Part shown: piece by piece, positions 45,012 through 57,559 of the stretch
Position numbering within the stretch: position 1 is the stretch's first letter
How the letters are laid out: every line of letters starts with the position of its first letter
Origin: Albifimbria verrucaria
Lineage: Eukaryota > Ascomycota > Sordariomycetes > Hypocreales > Stachybotryaceae
Direction: 5' to 3'
NCBI GenBank assembly: GCA_020081605.1
Contig: JAHREC010000011.1
Coordinates: 806,001-870,000, forward strand
DNA length: 64,000 nucleotides
Position numbers and translations under genes: made by a program
The notes under the pieces: generated by a model
Told to the model about the DNA's origin: nothing
The model's database searches: none
Seen by the model: the letters and a program-made list of their open reading frames with translations, nothing else

Positions 45012-46692
45012 TTACGAGCCGTCGATTGCAATGTACGTTGCCCCAGCAGCGAATAACTTGGTATCACCCCAGCTATCAATGTGCCACTCCATCTGGTCCC
45101 CTCTTACGCTACTAGCTGAGAGACGAACGCGAGTCTGCGCGCCTCTGTCAAAGTTGAGCATATTCAGCGCTAAGAAAATCTTGGGAGGATTGCTAAACTT
45201 TGGAGAAAACACAACCGTATTTTGTGTATTAGGTTGGGAGGTATTGGATGACCTGACGTCCTCGGTACTGAAAGTTCCAGACGCTACCCCTTGCTTGCCC
45301 TCAGGAATAGCGATCCACGAGACTCCAGCCTCTGAAAGATGGGTGTTTGACCATGTTTCGACATTGAGCTTGAAACCATGGTTCGTCACTTCGGAGGCAT
45401 AAGTTTTGATGCGTAAGTTTGAAGACTTGTCGATATCCAACGCGGTGAAGAAGACAAGGACCTGCGGAGGCGAAGAGTATGCTCGGTTAAAGCTGATTGC
45501 CTTCTGCGCGGGAGACTCCTTTGCGGTGAATGATCCATGCTGGAAGTCAGCGTCGTCTTTTGGAGACAGCAACCACGAGACACCTGAAGCGTGCTGGATC
45601 GTGTCGGCCCAGGATTGGAGCTTGACTACCGCCTGGCCGGGTAGGACGGCTTCGACTAAGGATCTGATACGAAGGTTGCGCGAGTTGTCAAAGTCGAGAA
45701 AATTGAGTCCAACGATGAATGCAGGAGGCGCGGGATATGGCTTGGAAAAGGAGACGATGGTGCGGTGGCTCTGCGCTGTAGATGCGTTTGGAGAGGCATC
45801 TGACATGCTATTGTAGACACCAATCTCCAATTTACCAGCTTTAGACCCAGTTATGGGCTGCGCTACTCTCTTCGGGTACATTCTCCCGATAAAGGCAATG
45901 TCGCTGGAGGACAAGTGTTTATTCCAACCGGTCGTGAAGCCATTTGTCGTGAAATTTTGGGGATTGGATATTCCATTATGGAGATGGCATCGAACTTCGT
46001 CGCGCTGACGTCCGTGCTAGTGTAGTGGTAGAAGACGTTGCTGTCAACATCTGCTGGGGTCCAGCCTTGCTCCTTATACGATGCATATACGACGGGTTTG
46101 TTCCATTGAATCTTAGAGTTAGGCTGAGAGTGCTCATGAATGCACCCGATGGCGTGTCCGAATTCGTGCACGACGGTACGGGAAAACTCCTCGTCGTCAG
46201 TCTTGTCGCTGAACCAGCCATAATTCATGGTTGCACTATTCGTGGGTTGAGCCAAGGCATCCGTGCCAATGTAGGACCAAGACCCGCCGGTTGCAAAGGT
46301 AATGCGGATCTCAGCAGGGCCCGAATCAACAAACTGAAAATGGATATTGGCATACGAGGACCAGACATTGGCATACTGCTGGACCTTGGCGCGGATAAAG
46401 CTGCTTCCGCCAGACAGGAAGCGCACACGCAAAGTCCGGCCATTTGCCCACATTTTCCTAACGAACAGGCCTATGCGGGATGATCCGCCATGTAGAACAA
46501 TAGGACCTCCCTCGCCAGAGGGTCCTACGCCCATGGCTGGGGCGACACCTCCGGCAGGGGTAGGGTCAAATCAGGAGAGTGAATGATGTTCTCCGGGTTT
46601 TCCTTGAGTGCCTTCTGGATGGCCTCTTCCACAAGCTCTATGGGAAGAAACATTTGCGCACAAAAGTGCGGGACCTCGTCACTGGAAGTCAT
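45012..46692 (-). CDS. Astacin-like metallopeptidase fused to three H-type lectin domains
   Basis: About 560 residues from ATG 46692 (MTSSDEVPHFCAQMF), with no signal peptide. A peptidase domain with the zinc site HEFGHAIGCIHEH (HExxHxxGxxH, ~176-188) and Met-turn SIMEYPIP places it near family M12A. The C-terminal half holds three H-type lectin (PF09458) repeats. Each carries an 'SFxxxYxxPPxxxxxLxxLDxDxxxNLRI' pattern: AFIVGLNFLDFDNSRNLRI, QVLVFFTALDIDKSSNLRI and IFLALNMLNFDRGAQTRV. H-type lectins bind N-acetylgalactosamine-like sugars. Frame breaks at ~46568 (T-run) and ~45963 (C-run) are each fixed by one base. It may act on glycoproteins, but secretion would have to be unconventional. Confidence 0.83.
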
Positions 46693-47842
46693 GGCAACGA
46701 AGTTTCTCAAAGAATAATTAACAAAGCAGTGGATTGCTCCTCTTGGAAGACGACTGGCAGACGCTATGCTTTGAAGTCTATGGAACGCTCAACAAAGGCT
46801 GAAAGGCACAGGATCAACACGACTTTCCAGTTGAATAGGTCCGTGGAGTTATAAGACGGCGATTCGTTACACTGCCGAGCGATTTTGCGGCTAAAGCGAG
46901 AAGCATGCCAGACTGACCTCCTCAATCCTACACACAATACGAAGAAATGCAGCTCTTCCCTCATTGTAACAGACAGTTTCACGAGTTCAAAAAGAACATT
47001 ACAGACACAGCCTGGGCGGCCGTATGAGGCACATTTCGTGATGTGACAACTTGCACAGTTGCTGCAAGTTCCCAATCCGGCATGCTCAGCTCTCAGCTTC
47101 CAGCCTTGAGGTGACAATCACTACCATTGAGGGAGATTCGGTGGCTACCTGTCAACATACCATGACCCCCTTCGAGCCCAATCAAGACAACGCCTTTGAG
47201 CAAGCAAATGCGGGGTAGGACCCTTGGTGGCTTATCGTGTCGTAATGACCATGGGGACTTATATAAAAGGGTATCATAGCATGGCTGCTTAGCACCGATT
47301 GAGCCGAGACCGTGGTCTTTTAGGATGCATCTGGACGCCCGTTATGCGGCCCCAGCGCTTGAGTATTGCGTTTTATCCCTAATTGGTCTTGTGCAGTTTT
47401 GAGGTAGCCACAAGTTGTGACGTTCGTCTCTTCTAGGAAATGAGTGAAACTGCTGATGAGCTGAGGGTCCTGCAGCGCCGGTTGCAGTCGGTATGTGAGA
47501 CTGTAGATGCGCTACAGGCGAGGGTGTCATGAGATTTGAGACTGCTTTAATTTTGGTGGGTCGCGCGTTAGACAATCAAGTGCGAGCCATGGCATAGAAA
47601 CCGGGCAACGTAAACGCCATGAACTGCCATGGTTAATGCAACCATGTTAATTCGCACTGAGGGACAAGAAAATGCAAGGACATAGCCATGCTGAACAATG
47701 TGTGGGGTGTATGTAACGTATATAATCCTTCAACAGCTCTGACAGTTAAGCTCTATCTCGCTCTACTTTTCAGGTCAACACCCTTTCCCTCCTGATAGGC
47801 AGCTTTCCCCTACTGGAGTCAATACTACCTTCTTAGAGCAAA
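46693..47842. other. Intergenic region, 1.15 kb
   Basis: No gene is seen. It holds the divergent promoters of the metallopeptidase-lectin and VIT-vWA genes; a TATA-like TATATAAT lies near 47719-47726, about 120 nt before ATG 47843. Confidence 0.5.
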
Positions 47843-50556
47843 ATGGCTTACGTTGGTCCTGCACGACGCCGTCAGGGCGTGTGGTGCCACGAGCACTGGG
47901 AGAGTGTTGGTTACCCGCTTGTTAGCTCTAGCTACAACTATCTGGTCCGGGATGTCTTTGTGCAAGGCACACTTACCGAGACTTACAAAGCCGAAACCAA
48001 CGTTGAACGTGAGGTTTCTTACATCTTTGAGGTTCCACCAGAAGCGTCGGTGACGAGCTTTTCCGCACAAATCAGGAATACCCGTGTCGAGGCCATTGTC
48101 GACGAAAAAGCTGAGGCCGACAAGAAGTATCAGCAAGCCAAGTCTGCAGGCATTGATGCGTGGAAGCTCGACAAGGTCAACGATGAAAGTGAGTCGTTAC
48201 CCTCTGGGCTTGACCATGGTTACTCTCAAAGCCAAGTCCTAATCATCAATCCGTGATAGTCTTCCAAATTAGCCTGGGTTATGTCAAACCCAACACAATA
48301 ACTACCATCCGGTAAGTCTTACAAACAGGAATCTATCTTACATTGGCTTACAATGTTATTCTTCCTAGTGTGACATATGTCTATGTCATCTCCAGTGACA
48401 CAATCGACGACTCAATTCGTCTTACAATTCCTGCTGGCTTGGCGGGCCGCTCCGGAACAGGTCCTGCCAGCGAGACAACCGTCCCCACAGCACCCGCTGG
48501 TACGAACGCAGTGAGCATCACTGTTGGCATAGAAGCTCGAGATGGTGATCACATCTTTGGACTTGCCTCTCTTGTCCACCTCGCCACTATCATGAATGGA
48601 TTCTCCAATGATTCGTATAAGCACTTGAAACCCGTGCAAATGCAGCAACAATCCAGCCAATCGAAGGCCTATGTTGAATTTACCAGTAACCAGTTCTTGC
48701 ATAGCCACTTCGTGCTTGTGTGGACTGTCGCAAGAGTCGACCATGCTCGTTGTGTTGTGGAGCAGCTCAGTCCATCGATTCCTGGCAAGCCTGATACTTT
48801 GGCCTTGGCGCTCACGTTGGTGTCAAACGTTCAATTGAATGCTGATGAACATGGTAAGCCTATGACCTATGGAATTGAGGAGGCAGTAGATTCTAATGTG
48901 TATCCACAGAATACATCTTCCTTGTCGATTACAGCGGAAGCATGGCGGGAACCCGGCTCCAAGCCGCCAACCAAGTCGTGCGCACTATGCTGGACAATTT
49001 GCCGAAGCGGAACAGGTCTTCGTTCAATATTTACAATTTTAACACCTCAGCATGGTCCGTCGTTTCCGGTGGCCGAAGCCTTGGTTTCGACACCAACAAC
49101 GTAAACGCTGCAGTGGCTCGGCTAGGAACAAGTGCCACCGGCGGGACTAACATCAACACCGCCTTGACTACTGTGTTGAGTCAGCGCGATGCGTCCAAGC
49201 ATAGCTGCTCCATCATTGTTATCAGCGATGGACTTGACTGGGGCGTCACGGCTGCGATGCAGACTATCCAGAAGAACGTCACAGCCGCCGCGGCGAAGAC
49301 TAACTTCCTCCGCGTGTTTGTCATGGGCATTGGCGATGATGTCTCACGAGGTATGTGTGAGGCACTGGCGCGAGCGGGTTCCGGTGCCACGGCGTACATC
49401 AGCGAGTCGTCAGTCGCGAATCGCGACCATCGAGATGATAAAGCCAAAATACTTGTCAAAGCATTGGCCGTGCGCCAATCCGGGTTCGTCGAATCTTGTG
49501 GGGAGTGACAGGAACGTCAACTCAAGGTGGTGGTGCAAGTGGCGACAACCTCGATGTTCGCCAGGATCCTGACGACGATGAGCTTGGCCCCGCTGCCAAA
49601 GGCGACAACTTGCCCCTCCACCAGCCATTCAGCAGGCGCCCAAACCGGGAACCATGTTCTGGGCCATCCGTAGCTATTGGTTTGCCATTGTGCAAGGTTA
49701 CTTGAGCGACTTGCAGGCTACAGTTGAGTATGAGATCCCTGGTAGTAACCTGGGCATCAAGAGAATTACCGTCGATCTTGATTTCAGAGCAGACGGCCGT
49801 CTCATCCACACCCTTGCTGCGCGAGCCCTCATTCAAGGGTTTGAGGACAAGGCGGCTTCCATCACCGATGCCACGGACCGGTATTGGAACGAAGCTGAGA
49901 TTGTCAGACTCGGAAAGACATACAACCTGGCCAGCACACAGACGTCCTTTGTCGCTACGATGAACAGGGTGGGCACGCGCACCAACGTCAACAGTAATGC
50001 TCCTCCAGCGGGTCAGAGTCTCCTGGCAGCCGTTCCTACCAACACATCTAACCTCGGCTTTGTGAACACACAAGCACCCACCGCCTCAGCTGGACGACCC
50101 CAGCCGATCGGGCTTTCGTCAAGAATTGTCCAATCTGGATCAACAGGGCTCGCTGCGCAGGCGATGAGGCTAGCTCTTGGAGATGGCCGTCACGTTGACC
50201 TTGCCTCCGCCGCTGCTTCAGGCCCCAGCGCTGGAGGCGATGAGCTCTCGGAGCTGATTGGTGCCCAGGAAGGCAACGGTTCGTTTAGCTCTAATATTGT
50301 TGAACGAGTTGCTTTCCCCGGCACCGGAATTCCTGAAATACCGGCATTCATTTCCAGCTTAGACGGTCGGGAGAACGTCAAGAACCAGATCTGGCTGGCC
50401 ATCTGCGTCATTGCTTACTTTAAGCAAAAGCATCCTGACCGGAGCAGCGAATGGTCTGAAGCGGAGTCAAAGGCAAGGAAGTTTGTGGAGAAGACTCTTT
50501 GCTGCATTTTTGGTGTTGATTCCACGCAGTCTCAAAATATTTTGACTAATTCCTGA
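47843..50556 (+). CDS. VIT-vWA domain protein
   Basis: Exons 47843-48188, 48260-48311, 48369-48853 and 48910-50556 give about 843 residues. The N-terminal VIT domain is recognisable (AETNVEREVSYIFEVPPEA, then VEAIVDEKAEADKKYQQA). A vWA domain follows with MIDAS motif DYSGSM, GGTNINTAL and VISDGLDWG. After a Gly/Asp- and Pro-rich linker, a C-terminal domain ends in an IWLAICVIAYFKQKHPDRSSEW helix. VIT-vWA proteins (as in inter-alpha-trypsin inhibitor heavy chains and vault PARP) mediate protein-protein contacts; the fungal ones have no settled role. No signal peptide. Single missing bases at about 49498-49501 (G-run) and ~49613-49616 (C-run) break exon 4. Confidence 0.82.
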
Positions 50557-52371
50557 ATGACGCTGAGGGCTATTTCTATTAAAGATGGGTCGATTGAAGA
50601 TGATGTGGTAATGGGTCTTTACACATGGTTTTTTGTACTTTTGAAATTTGCTCTATGCTTCAATCAAATAATCCAAACCATCTGCTATTAAATTAAGGGA
50701 CATGGTAAAAGAGGTAGCTTCGTATATCGCCGTGGGTGAGTGAGTCGTGTGCGCTTGAAATGAATAAACCAAAAAGCCCCCTGGCTTGGTAAAATGGATT
50801 TCAGACGGATGCCTTCTTACCCCTAAACAATACTTGCATTTCTCTATTTCATCCTCAATCAAAGTACATGGCATTGCACCACAAACATCAAGAACATTGA
50901 ACCTGCTAAGGCCCAGTTGAAGATTATTAGAGATGCGAAACCCTAAGAAAGAGTTTAGATCTCTTGATACATTTGTCTTCTCTTGGAGGCTTTCATCGAG
51001 TCGGTGTTGAGGATGAAAACTTGTTGCCACCACTAAGCTGATTAAATCATAGCTCAGCCCAAGAGGAGAAGGCGAGGAAGGGCATAGATTTTGGAAACTG
51101 GTAAATGGTTCCTAGACCAGGAATAACAGGAAGCTTAGGGGAAGTTGGTCTGTTGGAGAGTAACTAGGACGAAGCGGACTACCGAAGAGGACTAAAAGGC
51201 GAAGAGGAATAATGACAAAATAAGTTGACAATGAAAGACATCATGATTGCATATGCTTACTTTAAACATGATTCTAGAGAGTAAAGTTACCTGTGACGGG
51301 GCATGTGCCGTTCAAGCAGCTTTGTAGGATTGCAATAGCCATGGATGCTTGAGTTTGGAGCTGGGGAGAATGATAAGTGTCAGGTGTCAGTTCAATTTGA
51401 TAATATGCCCGAGAGTCACCAAGAGGAGATGAGACATGTATGACCGGATAATACTGCTCACTCCGAATTTGCCTCTTTACTTATGCTTCTTAACATGCCA
51501 CTCCAATGTGGCGTTATAAATCGCAGTCTTGTCCTTAATGCGTGTCTGCACTATGGAAATAATCAATTAAATGTGAGACAGCCATCTAAGGCGCCGCAGT
51601 TGATAGCTTTTACTTGCGCCGCTACCAACACAGTTGTACTTTAGAAGGAATGGGAACCAAGAGGGCCTCTGTCTTCTTGGTAGTGCATAGGAAATAACAA
51701 TATAGCGACCCCAAAGTGATTTTGTCGTGTGAGCCCCTGGCATGGCGCATGTTGAGGTATCGGCAGCATTATAAGGTAAATTGCCCGCGTGCAAATGCTA
51801 CAGCCTACGAGAGAAAGTGCAGCAAATCTTTGACTCGTGTGACAACCAAGTGTAACGATCGCAATATATGCATGGATGGAACGTCTATAATTCTCGAGCT
51901 GCTGCACACCGATGAATACACGTGCATGATAGTTTGGGATTGGTATTTTGTTGGGACAGAAAACACCACCACACCCCACGTCGTAAGTGAGTTACTTGGA
52001 GGAGAAGAGCAACAGCATCACAGAAGATAATAAATGAAACTGGATACCACATATCATCTGATCAATTGATGCTCCATAGAAGCGTAAGGTAGGAAGCAAA
52101 GAATTTTTGTATTCTTGAAAAAGGATAAAGATGCTTGCTTGTCCCTTCCTTATAGGTCCGGTGGTTTGTAGTCTTTATACCCGTAGGAAGGGTAATTAAG
52201 GTAAGCTAGTCTAGGGTAAGTAAAATATACGCCGTATTTGTGTCAGTCCACGCCCAACACAGTATGCTTCGCGAGGACACCATAGCGAGGAGAAACCATA
52301 CCAATAGACGTAGACAAATCAATTCACACTTGCCTTCCAAAACTTTCACTCGGCCAACAGCAGGAACCATC
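50557..52371. other. Intergenic region, 1.8 kb, with one uncertain minus-strand ORF
   Basis: An AT-rich minus-strand frame 51033-50653 (126 residues, no ATG at its opening; interior LNSFLGFRISNNLQLG) looks mildly protein-like but matches nothing I recognise. The rest holds no gene by eye. Confidence 0.35.
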
Positions 52372-55300
52372 CTAGGGTGGAGGTTCAAGATAAGATTGCA
52401 ACAGGCTAACTATGCCCTGATGGCCCGCCATCCTCGCCATTGACAGCGGTGTCAGACCATTTTTACCCGCCACCTTAACGTCAGCACCCGCATGAAGCAG
52501 CAGTTGAACGACGACCCAATGCCCACCTCCGATGGCCCGTAACAGTGGCGTTGAACCGTGAATGTCCTTTGACTCAATATTGGCGCCCTTGTCAAGTAGC
52601 AGCCGAGTGTTGTACATATACCCGCTTGAAGCAGCCCATGACAGCGGCGTCTGGCCATTCTTATCTCTGGACTCAATATCGGCGCCCCTTGTAAGTAATA
52701 ACTCGAGAACAGAAATGTCCTCGCATGTGGTAGCCAACGACAGTGGTGACCGATCGTTTTTATCTCTTGCTTCAATGCGAGCTCCTCTTTCAAGGAGCAA
52801 CTCAACCATAGCCATCCTTTCTTTCATTACAGCCCAAAGTAGCGGCGTCCGATCTACCATATCTGCAATCTCAATATCAGCACCCCGGTCCAGAAGCAGC
52901 CGCGCAACGGCTACATGCCCGGCCTTGGCGGCTCGACATAGTAATGGTGTTAGGCTGTAATGCGTGTGCATCTGGGCTTCAGCTCTCTGTCCGAGCAGTC
53001 GCTTGAACCATGGTAGCGCTGCTTGGCTATTCCCTCTGCAGCCTCAATATTGACACCGCGCTCGAGCAGCAACTGCACCATTACCTCATGGCCAGCTTCA
53101 ACGGCTCTGCATAACAGCATCTGTCCTGTATTGCCTGCCACATGGGTCTTTGCTCCTCGCTCCAGAAGCAGCCGTAAGACAGCTCTATGCCCAGAAGTAG
53201 CGGCTCGCCATAGAGGTGTGTGGCCGTAGCATTTATCCGCAGCCTCGATACGAGCGCCACGGTCGAGAAGCATCTTCACGATCGCTTCATGCCCCGCCGT
53301 AGCGGCTCGCCATAACGGTGTCTGGCCGTAGCGTTTATCCGCAGCCTCGATACGAGCGCCACGGTCGAGAAGCATCTTCACGACCGCTTCATGCCCGCCG
53401 GCAGCTGCTCGCCACAATGGCGTCTCCCCTCTGATTTATCTACCGCCTCGATACGGGCACCCCAATTGAGCAATACCCGCACAGCAGCTTCCTTCCCGGC
53501 TGTGACCGCCGTCAACAGCGCCGTCAGACCTTCGTTGTCCATAGCTTCTATGTTGGCGCCCCTGCCGAGAAGCATTCGCACAATGGTTTCGTGCCCAGCT
53601 ACGGTGGCCCATAACAACGGCGTTCGACCAAAATGTCTATCAGCCACCTCCATCCGAGCACCCTCTTCAAGGAGTAGTCGCACGATGGATCCATGCCCAG
53701 CCGCGGCGGCCCATGACAGAGGTGTCCTGCCGTGGGAGTCTTTGGCGTTGATATTGATGTCGATTTGATGTCGCCTTTCTAAGGCCGCAGACCACGCTTG
53801 TTTCATTTCGTACCTCGACATAACGTGCTCTAGGAGGGTCCCTGGGGTGGGCACTCACTCGACATGCTCTCCATAATCAACTTCCTCTCGAAAACTCCAT
53901 ACCAACGCACCCAACGTTCCATAATACCGTTTGATCGCCCTGCGAGATGTTCCAGAAGATACTCTTGAGAGGAAAATCCCTTGTCGGATTCTCTTGCATG
54001 GGTTACCCAAGAGGTCGTGGCATATCGTAGGAAAGGAAATCGAAACTCTAGGAAATCAAGTTCTAAATTTGCCGAGTCGCCAAACTCATTCATAGCCAAG
54101 TAGTACGTACAACTTCTAAAAAGCCGATGGTGTGCGCTTGCAACTGCATCATGTGAACTGGCGGTCTGTCCAAGAATCGATAAGCCTTTTTCGACGAAGA
54201 ATTCTTTTACAGACTGGTGAATGAACTGGACGATCTTCGGATCAGAGTATGGCATGATCTCAGCCAGACCACAGCTGAGCGTCTGAATACGCCTCTTCAG
54301 CCTGTGGTTGTCTGGATCGTCAACACCAATCTGGAATTCCTGCAGGGATCGGTGTGGTAGGTCGGCGTCGAGAGCTATAGCCCAGCGTAATTCATTTAAC
54401 GACAATGGTCGTGTGGCAAAACAGAGCCATTGGATCAGTTTCAGTGAGGATAGTTCCATGGTATGAAGAAGGCCTTGATATAGTTCGTTGAGGTCTTGAG
54501 GGATGGAGTTAATTTTCACCTCAATTACATCCAGGCTCTCGCCCTCCCTGTCGAGATTGAGGACTTGCTGTACCACAAGACGTGCCCACATGAAAATGCC
54601 GTTAGCACGCGTGGCTATCAGGCCCGGAATCGCAGTCGACACATGCGTATAGAATATAGAAAGCCGGCTGTTCACAAAAGTTGAAATATCATCGCTGTTT
54701 TCGTCCTCGGTGCAAATTTCGAATTCGCAATGTGCATCCAGAATCGGGTAGTGTCGACAGGTGAAACATATCAAAAGTTGCGAGCGGGTTGACGCACAAC
54801 TTTGGTACAGAGCTAGGAATCTACCGACCAGACTGACCGCATGGTCTTTGCCACATTCGTCCAGTGCGTCGACGAATAGCCAGATGCGCCGAGTTTCTAA
54901 GATTCTTTTAATAGATGACTCGAAAAACCTCCACAATTCTTCAGGGTGCCACTGCCACTCGTCATCAGTCTCACCATATTCTTCATTCTTCTGTGCATAA
55001 GTGTTCAGAAGATCCCTTAGCGACCCGGGAGCTAGTTTGAGAATTTGATGAAGAAGACAGCGGAAGAGTCCAAAGGGAGTTCTTTGTAGCTCCTCGCCGC
55101 GGCCATGAAAGAAGAAGGAGAGAACAATGTCGCCATGTCTGGCCCGATGGTTGTCAAGAATATATTTCAACATTGTTGACTTTCCAGATCCTGGCTTCCC
55201 TTAATCCAGAGTATATCTCGACCACAAGTAGCCCATTTCGTGTACTTTTCGTGTCTAAAAAGCCACTCACAAGTCTTTTTGCTGGCAATTTCAATGTCTT

Positions 55301-56849
55301 GAGAGCGATCATGCATTTGGCGGAAAGCCAGCGATCTAAGACACCCATTCAACACTTCACCCGCGAGGGATCCTGGACACTTGTCTAGAACGTCGTCCAT
55401 GACGGAATTTTTGCTCATTGATCCCCATTTTTCAGCGTCCGCTGAGTGAGACGTTGGATTCGCAGACGAGCCTTCTCGTACTCGTCGTCCTCTGGCCCAA
55501 ACTTGACCATCTCTGAGTGCGTTCGGTCTACGGCGCAAATATGTTCTGGTCCGTCCTCCCTTGGTCGGCCATGCGTTGCCGATGGTTTCGTGACCAGAAG
55601 TGCCAGCGGTCCTCGCATATGCCACTTACCTTGTGCGTCCTAGTACTGAGTATTAGAAAATGTAGTCAACAGGCCATCTGTGGGGCATACCTTTATAGCT
55701 GTCGGCGACTTGCGGGTTTCGTAGAAATGAATAATCTCAAGTTCAGCTTTAGGGTCCAGGGCCCTGTTAAACTCCCGGTGTTGGATACTCAGGACCTGTG
55801 AGTTCATGGCAGTAAGTGACTCAAGGAGGAACCGATTCGGCCCATCGTTAACCATTGGGATGAGTGAGCTTATGTCCATTCCGTCATGTGGGACGCCAAA
55901 AAGACGATGCCACACGTCGCCTGGAATAGTTTCTGATCATCTTTGTTTGAAGATCTTGACAGTAATACAAGCATCTACCCCTTGATTAGGATAACCTGCC
56001 GCTCATTGACGTTATCGGTGGACCCACCTCCTTAACAATCAGACCGCCTAAGCTATGGGCAATGAATATGATGGGCTTGATAGTTGCAGCAGAAGCCAAA
56101 TCGACAAGGCTCGAGTGTAGAGACGTCGCAAGATCTTCCAAGTTCTGTGTACTTTCGCTTTCGGGGAGGGTCGATCGGTAGCCATACACCATCACGCGCG
56201 CAACAGGATTAATATCGCCTGCTTCGGTAATGTCGTAGGGAGGGCGTCTCGTAGCCACATATGCTCTCCAGCCCTTTCTTTGAATGACCTGAATGCATGT
56301 CCGCCAAGACCGGATATCGCAACGATACTAAAACATTAAATTAGTATGCAGTCGAAAGAGAGGCGTTCTTGCTTACTCAATCTTGTGATGTTCTGGCTGG
56401 GGAGCGTAGAGTGTGGTGACGCCGACGAAGCCATCGTCAAGCGTAAGGCTTCGCAGGCGGGCAGATGAGGTGAAATCGGGAGGAAGAGGGATCTGCCAGG
56501 AGGTTGTGGCTTTAGCTGCTGGGCGGTGATCGTGCTGGGAAGAGACTGTGGCGGTTTGCGAGCGACCATGTATCTCCTGGGCCAACGACCGGACAGTCGG
56601 ATCAACCAAGTCGTCGTGATCCACCAAAAAGGACTGCAGGAGATGGGCGTCCCAGTCCAAGGGCACGCCACGTATTCGAAATGTCCGGCCTCCCTTTGCA
56701 AGAAGCCGTTTGTTCCCGATGTTTTCGTCCTTGTCGCCAACTCCAGACGTTTCGAAGCGTGTTTGCGAAACAGGGCCGTTGCTCACCTGGTTTCTCGTGT
56801 TCGGCGATCGGATAGACGCTCGGTTCGTTATGGATTTCTCGTCGTCCAT
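52372..56849 (-). CDS. NLR-type receptor: alpha/beta hydrolase - NACHT - ankyrin repeats
   Basis: From ATG 56849 (MDDEKSITNRASIRS) the protein shows the fungal NLR N-terminal block FRIRGVPLDWDAHLLQSF. A lipase-like alpha/beta-hydrolase domain follows (VARVMVYGYRSTLPES, then IFIAHSLGGLIVKE with the GxSxG-type nucleophile; FGVPHDGMD). The NACHT domain has LWIKG plus the Walker A segment (split by a missing base at 55195-55196), WLFVDALDECG and ANGIFMWARLV. About 13 ankyrin repeats (TPLxWAAxxGH..VxxLLxxGA) end at 52372. Introns lie near 55930-55985, 55625-55690 and 56260-56380; further one-base breaks occur near 53850, 53429 and 53030. Such receptors act in fungal incompatibility or defence; the hydrolase is the effector. 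It lacks the amyloid motif of receptor 1. Confidence 0.84.
53221..53424. repeat. Tandem near-identical 102-bp ankyrin-coding repeats
   Basis: Copies starting at 53221 and 53323 differ at only two of the first ~73 positions. The unit encodes a 34-residue ankyrin repeat (EAADK-x-YG-xTPLWRAA-x-x-GHEA). Other repeats in the gene are much more diverged. Confidence 0.75.
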
Positions 56850-57559
56850 GATTTATGCACTCAGGACGGCAATCCAGGCTGACATCTAGGAAGTTGCTGG
56901 CCTCATGGTTAGTACATTTGTCATTGAAGAGGGCAGAAAAACGTGTAGCCATAAAGAAGGGCGGGGAGGAAGTCAGCTCAGGCTGTCTAGGACAGCCTCG
57001 TTTGCCCTATTTCATTGAATGTGGGAATGGACCAATGAGGTATCGGACATAGATTTGGAACGGAGGGGGAAAACAAGTATCTGAGAAATTAGCCTACAAC
57101 ATGAGTCATGCCATTGTATATTCATAAGAGGCTGGATTCTATATTGGAATCGACAATGATCCGGATTTCCTGTAATTTTCGAGTTAGCAAGCTCTATGTA
57201 ATATCCAGTGATACATCTCATTACCTTCAAGGTGATGTTGTCGGCACCTGATCTCAACTGAATCGTTGAGAATTCCTGATTCATGCAACCCAGATCTTTG
57301 TTATATACAACCCATTAAACCTCAAGTGCTATGTTACTTAGAAATGAATATTGGCATAGCTGTTAATGTAGTACCACTAATTGTTCTCAGTTCACATAGT
57401 TTATCTCATGCTGAAAATAATTCGTTGACGAAACGGAAAGGAAGCTGACCAGGAAAGTATCTAATTACTGTAAATTTACCTTTAAAAATGTTCTTGTTAG
57501 AAATTTTATTTTGTTCCATCTCATTTGTACCCGCATTTTATACACCGCATTTCAAATAA
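56850..57559. other. Intergenic region between receptor 2 and the P450 gene
   Basis: 710 bp. No gene is seen; the right half is AT-rich. Confidence 0.5.

Noticed and set aside
51567..51979. Overlapping small frames in the 50.6-52.4 kb gap
   Set aside because: Short, on both strands, without motif or codon-use support.
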